Source of the DNA: Rhodococcus sp. KBS0724 | GTDB taxonomy: Bacteria; Actinomycetota; Actinomycetes; Mycobacteriales; Mycobacteriaceae | Length of the DNA stretch: 64,000 nt | Direction of reading: 5' to 3' | Assembly: GCF_005938745.2 (NCBI RefSeq) | Contig: NZ_VCBX02000001.1 | Coordinates: 1,755,501-1,819,500 of the forward strand | In this document: positions 1 to 8,018 of the stretch, piece by piece | Numbering within the stretch: position 1 is the stretch's first letter | How the letters are laid out: each line of letters opens with the position of its first letter | Position numbers and translations under genes: made by a program | The notes under the pieces: generated by a model | What the model saw: only the letters and a program-made list of their open reading frames with translations | What the model was told of the DNA's origin: nothing | The model's database searches: none

Positions 1-521
1 GTGCCGAGTGCGGTGAAAACAAATCCGGCCTGACCTGCGGCAGGTCCCGGAGGCGGCAGGTGCGCCGGGCCGGGAACGGCAAGTGCGGTGCCGACGGAAT
101 CAGCCGTTGCGGAGATGCAGCCCTTACCCAGCGTCGGGTACAGGAACTGTGCGATGACGGGTGCGTTCTCGTCCGGAATCGCCGGTCCGCCGCCGCCGCT
201 GCCGTCGAGGAAGGTGATGACCTTCTCGAGCGTCGCCTTGATCTCAGGCGGGAGGCCGGCAGAATTGAGAATGGCGCGAGCCTGAGCGAGGAGATCGGCC
301 TGCGGATTGCCGGCAACCTGGGTGACACCCTGGGCGTCGACGGGGCCTGCAGCTGCGCCGATGATGGCGGGAGCAAAGGATGCCAGGAACTCGATCGGCA
401 CACTGTCCGGTGTGGGGGCGGGAGCCGGATCGGCCATTGCCTGTGCCGGCAATGCGAGTCCTGCTGCTGCGGCAATTGCGACGGCGGTGAACGCCCTACG
501 CATACCTCGGGTTCGAAGCAC
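1..521 (-). CDS. Secreted Ala/Pro-rich conserved protein (C-terminus cut by window edge)
   Basis: The reverse strand translates without a stop from about 521 to the window edge. It begins with a typical Sec signal peptide: Arg-rich start, an Ala/Leu core and an A-Q-A cleavage region around residue 27. The mature part is rich in Ala and Pro and continues into a predicted helical domain. Position and character match the M. tuberculosis Rv1157c/Rv1158c group of secreted Ala/Pro-rich proteins of unknown role, which sit next to phhB and mutT2 there too. I place the start at the GTG ending at 521 because an AAGGA lies about 10 nt upstream; an in-frame ATG six codons later (501-503) is the alternative. 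The 3' end is not in the window. Confidence 0.72.
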   Translation of the reverse strand, partial: MLRTRGMRRAFTAVAIAAAAGLALPAQAMADPAPAPTPDSVPIEFLASFAPAIIGAAAGPVDAQGVTQVAGNPQADLLAQARAILNSAGLPPEIKATLEKVITFLDGSGGGGPAIPDENAPVIAQFLYPTLGKGCISATADSVGTALAVPGPAHLPPPGPAAGQAGFVFTALG

Positions 522-765
522 TGTTTCCCCATCCTTAGTCAGACCGCGCAGGCGCCGTAGCGACCGCGTTGACGGCTCGAGGGGTCACTCTATGTAAGTG
601 AGCCCCGGGTTGTACAGCCGTTCAGTTTCTGAGCAGCTACGGATCCCGGTGGAGTCTATTACATGACTGGCCTCGAAATGATTGCTTGCCGACCATACCC
701 TGTGACAGAAGTGATCAATGTGAATATTGATGCAACTGTTATGTCGGTTTAGGCGGTTTCAGACG

Positions 766-1065
766 TCAGCTTTTTGCCGCATCGGCGACGAGCGCATCGA
801 TTTTCCGAGCAAACTTCACGTCGAGTTCGGTGATGCCGCCAGCTGAATGTGTCGACAGCGAATAGGTGACTTTTCGCCACCGGACGTCCATGTCTGGATG
901 ATGATCGGCGGCTTCGGCAGCTGCGGCGACGTCCTGAAGCAATGCGATAGCTTCGGGAAATGTCGGAGATTCGACCACCCGCGTAATCGCGTTGTCGGTT
1001 CGCTGCCAGTCGGGCAGTTCCTCGAGTGCGGCGTCGATCGCGGAATCGGACATCACGGAAGCCAT
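766..1065 (-). CDS. phhB: Pterin-4a-carbinolamine dehydratase
   Basis: This 99-residue protein has the PCD/DCoH signature: a His-His-Pro-Asp stretch (about residues 54-57) followed by an Arg-Trp and a Thr-His-x-x-Gly-Gly-Ile-Thr block. PCD enzymes dehydrate 4a-hydroxytetrahydropterin formed by aromatic amino-acid hydroxylases; actinobacterial versions may serve other pterin chemistry. Its head-to-head neighbour is mutT2, as with Rv1159A and Rv1160. Two ATGs are possible (1065 and 1053); the first has a GGAG close upstream, the second fits the family start. The start is only 16 bp from mutT2, so the two promoters must overlap or lie inside each other's coding start. Confidence 0.88.
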   Translation of the reverse strand: MASVMSDSAIDAALEELPDWQRTDNAITRVVESPTFPEAIALLQDVAAAAEAADHHPDMDVRWRKVTYSLSTHSAGGITELDVKFARKIDALVADAAKS

Positions 1066-1081
1066 ACTCCATCATGGTGTC

Positions 1082-1525
1082 ATGAGCGACGAGGCTGCAA
1101 GGGGCGGCGAAGCTGCCGACGAGTACGAGATAGTCGCCGGCGCGATTTTCCGCGACGGCCGGTTGTTGCTCGCGCAGCGCATCTGCCCGCCTGAGTTGGC
1201 GGGGATGTGGGAGCTTCCCGGTGGCAAAGTCGAGGCACTCGAGACGCCGCAACAGGCTCTCGAGAGGGAACTGGCAGAAGAATTAGGTGTTGTAGTCCGG
1301 TGCGGGCGCAGAATCGGCGTCGACGTTGCACTGGGGAGCCGACGAGTTCTGCGGGCGTATCGAGTCGAAATTCTGGCCGGGGAACCGGCGGCACTCGATC
1401 ACGCGCAGCTCGCGTGGGTGGACGGGGACGCTTTGGAAAAGTTCGACGTGGTGGGCAACGATCGGGCCTGGATCCCGGACCTGCTCGCCGAATTGCGCAG
1501 GCTCAGGCAGCCCGAGCCATCTTGA
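1082..1525 (+). CDS. mutT2: Nudix 8-oxo-dGTP/CTP pyrophosphatase, MutT2-like
   Basis: The 147-residue protein carries a complete Nudix box (about residues 48-70: G-x5-E-x7-R-E-L-x-E-E-x-G-V). Short MutT proteins hydrolyse oxidised or modified nucleoside triphosphates in the cytosol, preventing mutagenesis. Order next to phhB matches Rv1159A-Rv1160 (mutT2). An upstream in-frame start at 992 would run through the phhB coding region, so the ATG at 1082 is preferred. The 3' end overlaps the oppositely oriented small Cys/Lys-rich gene by 23 bp. Confidence 0.88.
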   Translation: MSDEAARGGEAADEYEIVAGAIFRDGRLLLAQRICPPELAGMWELPGGKVEALETPQQALERELAEELGVVVRCGRRIGVDVALGSRRVLRAYRVEILAGEPAALDHAQLAWVDGDALEKFDVVGNDRAWIPDLLAELRRLRQPEPS

Positions 1526-1679
1526 GGCCGACCTTCAGTTCCTTCTTGGAGGCGCCGTTGTTCTCGAGCTTCCGCATCCGCATGATCACGACCGGGCACT
1601 TCACGCAGCGAGTCTTCTTGCGGCAGCACTTTTTCTTGGGCTTGAGCTGCGAGACTTTGCTTGGCTTAACTTTTCCCAT
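1503..1679 (-). CDS. Tiny Cys/Lys-rich conserved protein (58 aa), function unknown
   Basis: A 58-residue, very basic protein with a Lys-rich segment followed by four clustered cysteines (C18, C19, C25 and C28: C-C-x5-C-x2-C), then a helical Arg/Lys tail. The cluster could bind Zn, Fe or an Fe-S centre, or the protein could bind RNA; neither is shown. I believe similar small proteins occur across mycolate actinobacteria next to mutT2, but cannot verify it here. The ATG at 1679 has an AAGGAAAG about 12 nt upstream. The gene runs convergent to mutT2 with a 23 bp overlap. About 50 bp upstream of the start lies a near-consensus IdeR/DtxR box, suggesting iron-dependent transcription. Confidence 0.68.
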   Translation of the reverse strand: MGKVKPSKVSQLKPKKKCCRKKTRCVKCPVVIMRMRKLENNGASKKELKVGLKMARAA

Positions 1680-2012
1680 GTGGCACTGCGTCTTTCCTTC
1701 AGCGGCGATGGCGGAGAACCGCACTGCAAACAAGGTTAGCGTAACCTTAAAAGTGCTGAATTACCAGCAAAAGTTTTAACCCATGTCATAGTGGCGAAAA
1801 TCACTATCTGCAGGTCGTAGCCGTGATAGAGGACGCACTTTGCGCGAGCAGTCGTTCGGAGCGAGTAGTATTTACTAGGCCGCGGTGCCTTCTCGAGGCG
1901 ATTCGTGCACGTACTCGGATCACACATTCGTGCAGCGGCCACCAGAAGAGCCGTGCGATGCGAGTTTCGCGTGGCCGAATTAGCCGAATTACTCAGCCAG
2001 GAGAGCCATCGC
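1680..2012. other. Intergenic region between the Cys/Lys-rich gene and typA
   Basis: This 333-base divergent region holds the IdeR-like box (1731-1749), an AT-rich patch, a short inverted repeat ATAGTG/CACTAT (1788-1807, 8 nt loop), and the typA ribosome binding site AGGAGAG (1999-2005). A possible -10 for typA is TAGTAT near 1865, without a convincing -35. I see no further coding region supported by codon bias or a start signal. Confidence 0.6.
1731..1749. promoter_or_regulatory. IdeR/DtxR-like iron box
   Basis: CAAGGTTAGCGTAACCTTA contains the inverted repeat AAGGTTA/TAACCTT and matches the known 19-bp IdeR consensus (TTAGGTTAGGCTAACCTAA) at 15 of 19 positions by eye. It lies upstream of the leftward Cys/Lys-rich gene, and about 265 bp from typA. 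Iron-bound IdeR normally represses from such boxes when they overlap the promoter. No binding evidence exists here beyond the sequence match. Confidence 0.62.
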
Positions 2013-3920
2013 GTGACCACCACCAGCTTCCGTAACGTTGCCATCGTCGCACACGTCGACCACGGCAAGACCACCCTCGTTGACGCCATGCTTCGTCAGT
2101 CCGGCGCCTTCGAGGAGCGCGCCGAGCTGGTCGATCGCGTCATGGACTCAGGAGACCTCGAGCGCGAGAAGGGAATCACGATTCTCGCGAAGAACACCTC
2201 CGTACACAAGCGCAACGACGACGGCTCGATCACCGTCATCAACGTCATCGACACCCCCGGCCACGCCGACTTCGGTGGAGAGGTCGAGCGCGGCCTGTCC
2301 ATGGTCGACGGTGTCGTTCTGCTCGTCGACGCTTCCGAGGGCCCGCTTCCTCAGACGCGCTTCGTGCTGCGCAAGGCGCTTGCCGCCTCGCTGCCCGTCA
2401 TCCTGGTCGTCAACAAGACCGACCGCCCTGACGCTCGCATCGAAGAGGTCGTCTCCGAGGCACAGGATCTGCTCCTCGACCTCGCATCTGACCTGTCCGA
2501 CGAAGCCGCCGAAGCCGCTGAGCTCGCGCTCGGTCTCCCCGTTCTCTACGCCTCGGGCCGTGAGGGCAAGGCATCGACCGTGCAGCCCGAAAACGGCCAG
2601 GCACCCGACGCTGAAGACCTCGCAGCACTTTTCCAGGTTCTGATGGAGTACGTCCCGGCCCCCAAGGGCACGTCCGACGCACCCCTGCAGGCTCACGTCA
2701 CCAACCTCGACGCGTCCGCATTCCTCGGCCGCCTCGCGCTGGTTCGTATCCACAACGGCGAGCTGCGCAAGGGCCAGACCGTGTCCTGGTGCCGCGAGGT
2801 CGACGGCGAGCCCGTCATCACCAAGACCAAGATCACCGAACTGCTCACCACCATCGGTGTCGAGCGCGTTCCGGCAGAGGTTGCCTACGCCGGCGACATC
2901 TGCGCAGTGGCAGGCTTCCCGGACATCATGATCGGCGACACCCTCGCTGATCTCGAGAACCCGGTTCCGTTGCCCCGCATCACCGTCGACCAGCCGGCTA
3001 TCTCGGTCACGATCGGCACCAACACGTCGCCGCTCGTCGGTCGCGTCAAGGGTCACAAGCTGACCTCGCGCATGGTCAAGGCTCGCCTCGACCAGGAGCT
3101 CGTCGGTAACGTCTCGCTCAAGGTCCTCGACATCGGTCGCCCCGATGCGTGGGAGGTCCAGGGTCGTGGAGAGCTCGCTCTCGCCATCCTCGTCGAGCAG
3201 ATGCGTCGCGAAGGCTTCGAGCTCACCGTCGGTAAGCCGCAGGTTGTCACCCAGGTCGTCGACGGCAAGGTTCACGAGCCGTTCGAAGAGCTGACCATCG
3301 ACAGCCCGGAGGAATACCTCGGCGCCATCACGCAGCTCCTCGCAAACCGCAAGGGCAAGATGGTCCAGATGTCGAACCACGGCCAGGGCTGGGTTCGCAT
3401 GGAGTTCATCGTTCCTTCGCGTGGCCTCATCGGTTTCCGTACGGAATTCCTCACGGATACCCGCGGAACCGGTATCGCCAACGCCGTGTTCGACGGTTAC
3501 GGCCCGTGGGCCGGCGAGATCCGTGCGCGCCACACCGGCTCGCTCGTCTCGGACCGCTCCGGCTCCGTCACCCCGTTCGCCATGATCCAGTTGGCTGACC
3601 GTGGAACGTTCTTCGTCGAGCCCGGCGCAGACACCTACGAGGGCATGGTCGTGGGCATCAACCCGCGTCAGGAAGACCTCGACATCAACGTCACCCGCGA
3701 GAAGAAGCTGACCAATATGCGTCAGTCTTCCGCAGACGTGATGGAGACCCTCGCAAAGCCGATCAAGCTCGAACTCGAAGCTGCCATGGAGTTCTGCTCC
3801 GGCGACGAGTGCGTCGAGGTCACCCCGGAGGACGTCCGCGTCCGCAAGGTGCACCTCAATGCAACCGAGCGCGCTCGTGAGCGCTCGCGCAGCAAGTCTC
3901 GCGACAAGGCTTCACTGTAA
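2013..3920 (+). CDS. typA: Ribosome-associated translational GTPase TypA/BipA
   Basis: The 635-residue protein has the full translation-GTPase signature: P-loop A-H-V-D-H-G-K-T-T (residues 13-21), D-T-P-G-H and N-K-T-D motifs, followed by EF-G-like domains II, III and V and the TypA-specific C-terminal domain. TypA binds the 70S ribosome and helps 50S assembly and growth under stress or cold. An in-frame ATG-type start at 1905 would add 36 unusual residues; the GTG at 2013 has AGGAGAG 7 nt upstream and gives the usual family length. The gene precedes lpqW as in M. tuberculosis (Rv1165-Rv1166). Codons are strongly biased, as for a highly expressed gene. Confidence 0.97.
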   Translation: MTTTSFRNVAIVAHVDHGKTTLVDAMLRQSGAFEERAELVDRVMDSGDLEREKGITILAKNTSVHKRNDDGSITVINVIDTPGHADFGGEVERGLSMVDGVVLLVDASEGPLPQTRFVLRKALAASLPVILVVNKTDRPDARIEEVVSEAQDLLLDLASDLSDEAAEAAELALGLPVLYASGREGKASTVQPENGQAPDAEDLAALFQVLMEYVPAPKGTSDAPLQAHVTNLDASAFLGRLALVRIHNGELRKGQTVSWCREVDGEPVITKTKITELLTTIGVERVPAEVAYAGDICAVAGFPDIMIGDTLADLENPVPLPRITVDQPAISVTIGTNTSPLVGRVKGHKLTSRMVKARLDQELVGNVSLKVLDIGRPDAWEVQGRGELALAILVEQMRREGFELTVGKPQVVTQVVDGKVHEPFEELTIDSPEEYLGAITQLLANRKGKMVQMSNHGQGWVRMEFIVPSRGLIGFRTEFLTDTRGTGIANAVFDGYGPWAGEIRARHTGSLVSDRSGSVTPFAMIQLADRGTFFVEPGADTYEGMVVGINPRQEDLDINVTREKKLTNMRQSSADVMETLAKPIKLELEAAMEFCSGDECVEVTPEDVRVRKVHLNATERARERSRSKSRDKASL

Positions 3921-3944
3921 GTCTTTCGCAGTAACAATCATGAC

Positions 3945-3998
3945 AAGGCGAATGTGCCTTTTGCTCGGTGTTCTTCCGGCAAAAGGTACATTCGCCTT
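3945..3998. terminator. Long perfect-type stem-loop after typA
   Basis: Two 20-nt arms (3945-3964 and 3979-3998) pair with a single mismatch around a 14-nt loop. The hairpin begins 25 bp after the typA stop. There is no T-tract on the 3' side, so it is either an actinobacterial tail-less terminator, an mRNA-stabilising hairpin, or a copy of an interspersed palindrome. Confidence 0.6.
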
Positions 3999-4076
3999 CA
4001 TGGTTTCCAGGCAGTGTGTTGGCTGGGTAACCGTGGACTGAGGCTGCACGTGCCTTGAAACGGAAGGAATATCTCT

Positions 4077-5864
4077 GTGGTTGCTGGACGTCGGTACCTG
4101 GCGTTGGCCGTGGCGGTGACAGCGTTGTCTCTGACGGCGTGCACTGCTGATCCGCCGCCGCCTGTCGAGAGCACCGAGACGGTCAAGCCGACTACGACGC
4201 CTGTCACACCGGCAATGAAGGTCGTGTCGGTGGGGATCGATCAGGTGGGTGACGGATTCAATCCGCACCTCCTCGCCGATTTGTCCCCGGTGAACTCTGC
4301 TGTCGGTAATTTGGTGTTGCCCAGTGTATTTCGTCCGATCAGCTCGCCCGTTCAGCCTGACCAGGCCGAGTGGGTCCTCGACGACTCGTTGGCTGTCTCC
4401 GCGGAAGTTGTGTCGGAGGCGCCGTTCACGATTCGCTACCAGCTCCGCAACGAAGCGCAGTGGTCCGACGGTGCGCCGATCGCCGCCGAGGATTTCCGCT
4501 ACCTGTGGCAGCAGATGATTTCGGTTCCCGGTGTTGTGAACCCCGCCGGGTACCAGTTGATTTCGGACGTCACCTCGTCCGGCGGCGGAAAGACCGTGAA
4601 CGTCGTGATGCGCGCGGCGTATCCGGCGTGGCGTGAACTTTTCTCGGATCTCCTTCCGTCTCACCTGATCAAGGACACTCCCGGCGGTTTCAGTACCGGG
4701 TTGAGTGAGGGAATTCCGGTGTCGGGGGCACATTTTCACGTGCGTTCCGTCGACCGTGGCCGTGACGAGATCATCCTCGAACGCAACGACCGGTTCTGGG
4801 GAGAACCGTCGGATCCCGACCAGATCGTGATGCGCCGGGCCGGGTCGGCTGCGCAGTTGGCCGAAGCGATGCGCACCGACGATTCGCAGATCGCTCAGAT
4901 CCACGCGGGAAGTGCCACCGACATTCAGCTGTCGGCAGTTCCGGGAGTGAGCACGGCATTTACTTTTGTACCCCGCACCCTCGACATGACGGTCAACGGA
5001 CGCAGTGCCACCTTTGCCGACGTCCGGGTTCGCAAAGCTGTTCTGGGACTTCTGGATTCCGATCTACTGGCAGTTGTCGCCGCGGGCAGTGAATCTGCTG
5101 CGGTTCCGGCAAAAGCGCAAATCCTGTCGCCCTCCGATCCCGGCTACGTGCCGACGGCGCCGCCCAAGCAAAGTCGTGAGCGCTCGATGGAGCAATTGGT
5201 GGAGTCCGGTTACGTCGTCGTGCCGTCGGCGGGACCGGTTGTGGTCGGGGGAACAAACGGAACCGTCGTCCGTGACGGTAAGCCGCTCGAACTGACGCTT
5301 GGGGCGCCGGAAAACGACGACATCGCGATTGCGGTGGCCAACACCGCTGCCGACGAATTGCGGGACGCAGGAATTGCGGCAACCGTGAAATCGCTTCCGG
5401 CAGAGGAGCTGTACGGTCAGGAGCTCACGACAGGGAACATCGACATGGTGGTCGGCTGGATTCGCGCCGGCGTCGACCCTGCGACGTCGTTGGCATCTCG
5501 GTTCAGTTGCCCCCTGACTCCCACCGTGCCGGTGACCACAACGGAAACTCCGGAGTCGACCTCGGTCGCGCCGACGCCGACTACGGCTCGCGAGTCCGAT
5601 TCCGAAGCGCCGAGCAATATTTCGGGACTGTGTGACCCGTCGCTGCAGCCGCGGATCGACGAAGCGCTCAGCGGGATCGGTGATTTCGGGGCGCTGATTG
5701 CCGACGCCGAACCCAAGTTGTGGGATCTCGCGGCGGTTCTGCCCATCGTGCAGGACCGCACGTTGGCAGCATTGGGAACCGGAGTCGAAGGTGTCACCCT
5801 GACCGGTCCGGTTCAGGTCGGAATATTCAGTGACGCAACCAACTGGGTGAGGGTGAAGGAATGA
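4077..5864 (+). CDS. lpqW: LpqW-like solute-binding lipoprotein (SBP_bac_5 family)
   Basis: A 595-residue exported lipoprotein: a hydrophobic signal peptide ends in the lipobox L-T-A-C with the lipidated Cys at residue 22, followed by a Pro/Thr-rich linker and an oligopeptide-binding-protein fold. A Thr/Pro/Ser-rich low-complexity insertion near residues 485-515 is unusual for a binding protein. No ABC permease is adjacent. In mycobacteria LpqW (Rv1166), also next to typA and mshB, does not act in transport but influences the balance of phosphatidylinositol mannoside and lipoarabinomannan synthesis; that role is inferred here from position and family. The GTG start has GGAAGGA 8 nt upstream. 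The stop overlaps mshB by 4 bp. Confidence 0.87.
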   Translation: MVAGRRYLALAVAVTALSLTACTADPPPPVESTETVKPTTTPVTPAMKVVSVGIDQVGDGFNPHLLADLSPVNSAVGNLVLPSVFRPISSPVQPDQAEWVLDDSLAVSAEVVSEAPFTIRYQLRNEAQWSDGAPIAAEDFRYLWQQMISVPGVVNPAGYQLISDVTSSGGGKTVNVVMRAAYPAWRELFSDLLPSHLIKDTPGGFSTGLSEGIPVSGAHFHVRSVDRGRDEIILERNDRFWGEPSDPDQIVMRRAGSAAQLAEAMRTDDSQIAQIHAGSATDIQLSAVPGVSTAFTFVPRTLDMTVNGRSATFADVRVRKAVLGLLDSDLLAVVAAGSESAAVPAKAQILSPSDPGYVPTAPPKQSRERSMEQLVESGYVVVPSAGPVVVGGTNGTVVRDGKPLELTLGAPENDDIAIAVANTAADELRDAGIAATVKSLPAEELYGQELTTGNIDMVVGWIRAGVDPATSLASRFSCPLTPTVPVTTTETPESTSVAPTPTTARESDSEAPSNISGLCDPSLQPRIDEALSGIGDFGALIADAEPKLWDLAAVLPIVQDRTLAALGTGVEGVTLTGPVQVGIFSDATNWVRVKE

Positions 5865-6742
5865 CCGTCGCAAAGAAGAGACTTCTGCTGGTTCACGCGC
5901 ATCCCGACGACGAAACGATCACCACCGGCGGCACCATCGCCCGGTACGTCGACGAAGGCGCCGAAGTGACCGTCCTGACCTGCACGTTGGGTGAGGAGGG
6001 GGAGGTGATCGGCGATCGGTGGGCCGGACTGGTTGCCGACGCCGCCGATCAACTCGGCGGTTATCGGATTGCGGAGCTGACCACAGCGTTGGCTCGTCTC
6101 GGTGTGAGTGAACCCCGATTCCTGCTGGGAGCCGGTCACTTTCGTGATTCCGGGATGGCCGGGACGCCATCAGCTGCGAATCCGCGGGCATTCGTCAACG
6201 CTGATCTCGAAGTTGCTGTTCGTGCCGTGGTCGAGGTGATCCGGGAGCTGCGTCCGCAGGTGGTGATCACGTACGACACCAACGGCGGGTACGGCCATCC
6301 CGATCACATTCAAGCCAACGCCATCACCACCGCTGCCGTTGCTGCGGCCGGAACATCGGTGTATCCCGAAGCCGGTGAGCCGTGGAGCCCACAGAAGTTC
6401 TACTGGACCGTGACCGAACGAAGCTCCCTGGAACGGGGAATCGCGTCGATCGCGCAGGTGCCGGCGCAGTGGCGGCTGCCGGAGCCCGGTGAGCTTCCCT
6501 GCGTGGTCGACGCGGATGTCACGACGGCGATCGATGTCGGTGCCGTTCTCGAATCCAAGGCCGGCGCCCTGTCCGCGCACGCCACACAGGTGACTGTCGC
6601 GCCGAGTCGTACCGAGTTCGCGTTGTCCAACAACGTCGTGCAGCCCATCGCTCCGGTCGAGCATTTTGTGCTCGTTCGCGGTGAGTTGGGCCCGGTCGAC
6701 GCAGACGGCCGTGAGTCCGACCTCTTCGGTGGGATCTCATGA
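5861..6742 (+). CDS. mshB: GlcNAc-Ins deacetylase (mycothiol biosynthesis)
   Basis: The 293-residue zinc deacetylase belongs to the LmbE/PIG-L family: A-H-P-D-D-E at residues 13-18 provides zinc ligands and the general base, and a second H-P-D-H (about 146-149) supplies the third ligand. MshB removes acetate from GlcNAc-myo-inositol, the second committed step to mycothiol, the main low-molecular-weight thiol of actinobacteria. It could alternatively be the paralogous mycothiol-conjugate amidase Mca, but the length and the position between lpqW and the Rv1171-like gene favour MshB. Start and stop overlap both neighbours (ATGA), so lpqW-mshB-6739 gene form one transcription unit. Confidence 0.93.
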   Translation: MTVAKKRLLLVHAHPDDETITTGGTIARYVDEGAEVTVLTCTLGEEGEVIGDRWAGLVADAADQLGGYRIAELTTALARLGVSEPRFLLGAGHFRDSGMAGTPSAANPRAFVNADLEVAVRAVVEVIRELRPQVVITYDTNGGYGHPDHIQANAITTAAVAAAGTSVYPEAGEPWSPQKFYWTVTERSSLERGIASIAQVPAQWRLPEPGELPCVVDADVTTAIDVGAVLESKAGALSAHATQVTVAPSRTEFALSNNVVQPIAPVEHFVLVRGELGPVDADGRESDLFGGIS

Positions 6743-7158
6743 CCAGTGCTTCACCGGAGACACCACAAGACGGTAGGTGGGCGTTTCTCGACCCGGTCAT
6801 CCTCGGCGTCTTGATCTTCGACGGATTTCTGTGCGCGGTACTGTCGGTGATTTTTCTCCCGAGCTACCTCGGCACCACGCCGTTTCCGGTCAGCATTCTG
6901 GTGGCCGCCGTGGTCAACCTCGCGTTGGTGATCGCGGCGCGGACCGTGACGACAACCGGTAAGGCGGCGCTTCCGCTGGCCGGCTGGATCGCCGGATTCC
7001 TGTTCTGCATGGTCGGCGGGCCAGGCGGCGACGTTCTGGTGTTGTCGTCGCCGCTCACCTTCCTGCTGCTTGTGGGCGCGCTGGCTCCGGCGATCGTGTT
7101 TTTGTTTCGAGTGGCAAGCAAGGCTCTCGCGTCTACCGGTACTTCGAAGCGTTCATAA
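6739..7158 (+). CDS. Four-helix membrane protein, Rv1171-like
   Basis: A 139-residue integral membrane protein with four predicted transmembrane segments (about 18-40, 46-66, 73-93 and 98-122) separated by very short loops. It has no recognised catalytic motif. Rv1171 occupies the same place after mshB in M. tuberculosis and is likewise uncharacterised. The ATGA overlap with mshB implies translational coupling, so a link to mycothiol or envelope metabolism is possible but unproven. Confidence 0.8.
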   Translation: MTSASPETPQDGRWAFLDPVILGVLIFDGFLCAVLSVIFLPSYLGTTPFPVSILVAAVVNLALVIAARTVTTTGKAALPLAGWIAGFLFCMVGGPGGDVLVLSSPLTFLLLVGALAPAIVFLFRVASKALASTGTSKRS

Positions 7159-7172
7159 GGGACACTTGCTGT

Positions 7173-8018
7173 GTGGCTGAACTAGATCTTGCGGGCGTCA
7201 CGATCGCCCTGACTGCAGAGCGTCGCTCGGAAGAATTTGCGACGCTCCTCGAACGGCGAGGTGCGGAGACGGTCCGGACCCCGGTGATTCACGTGCTTCC
7301 TCTGGTCGACGACGCTGATCTGCGAGTTCAGACTCAGGCGTTGATCGCGGATCCGCCGGAACTCGTGGTGATCAGCACCGGAATCGGGTTCCGCGGTTGG
7401 CTGCAGGCGGTGGAGTCGTGGGATCTGACAGAGCAGTTTCTCGGCGCACTGAGCCGCACCCGGATCGTGGCTCGCGGCCCGAAGGCAATGGGGGCGATCC
7501 GCGGCGCGGGTTTGCGTGAAGACTGGTCGCCGTCGGGGGAGTCGTCGGAGGAAGTCCTGGCGCACCTGGCGAGCGAGGGCGTCGATGGCGTTCGGGTGGC
7601 TGTTCAACTGCACGGAATCATCACCGAATGGGAACTGCTGACCGATCTGAGTGCGTCGCTGGCCGACATCGGCGCCGTGGTCACGGCCGTCTCGGTTTAC
7701 CGGTGGATTCGTCCGCCGGATCAGTCGCAGGTGCGGGCACTGGTCTCCGCTGTGCGATCGGGCAGCATCGACGCACTTACTTTCACCAGCGCCCCGGCTG
7801 TGTCGTCGATGCTCAGCACGGCCAAGGAGATGGGGGAGCTGGAACGCTTTGTCGCCGCGATGCGAACCAGCGTGCCCACCTACTGCGTCGGCCCGGTGAC
7901 GGCCGCGCCGTTGGAACTTCTGGGGGTCCCCACCATCCAACCGGAACGCTCGCGTCTCGGTGCCTTGGCGAAGTTGATCATCGAGGATTTGCCCAGACGT
8001 CGCGCGCTCCGGGCGTGA
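7173..8018 (+). CDS. HemD-like uroporphyrinogen-III synthase domain protein
   Basis: The 281-residue protein fits the HemD fold: an N-terminal alpha/beta half with the motif around residues 65-72 (S-T-G-I-G-F), a V-A-x-G-P-K-A segment, and a second half ending with F-T-S-A-P-A-V and Y-C-V-G-P-V-T-A. These are the typical blocks of uroporphyrinogen-III synthase, which cyclises hydroxymethylbilane. It is not near hemABC here, and actinobacteria often carry an extra HemD-like protein (Rv0260c type, there fused to a regulator), so this may be a paralogue with another role. GTG start with AAGGGA about 9 nt upstream. The 3' end overlaps the convergent PH-domain gene by 41 bp. Confidence 0.72.
   Translation: MAELDLAGVTIALTAERRSEEFATLLERRGAETVRTPVIHVLPLVDDADLRVQTQALIADPPELVVISTGIGFRGWLQAVESWDLTEQFLGALSRTRIVARGPKAMGAIRGAGLREDWSPSGESSEEVLAHLASEGVDGVRVAVQLHGIITEWELLTDLSASLADIGAVVTAVSVYRWIRPPDQSQVRALVSAVRSGSIDALTFTSAPAVSSMLSTAKEMGELERFVAAMRTSVPTYCVGPVTAAPLELLGVPTIQPERSRLGALAKLIIEDLPRRRALRA

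Noticed and set aside
2148..3854. 568-aa open frame antisense to typA
   Set aside because: Mirror of the strong codon bias of typA; composition is Asp/Val/Gly-rich with no domain and no SD.
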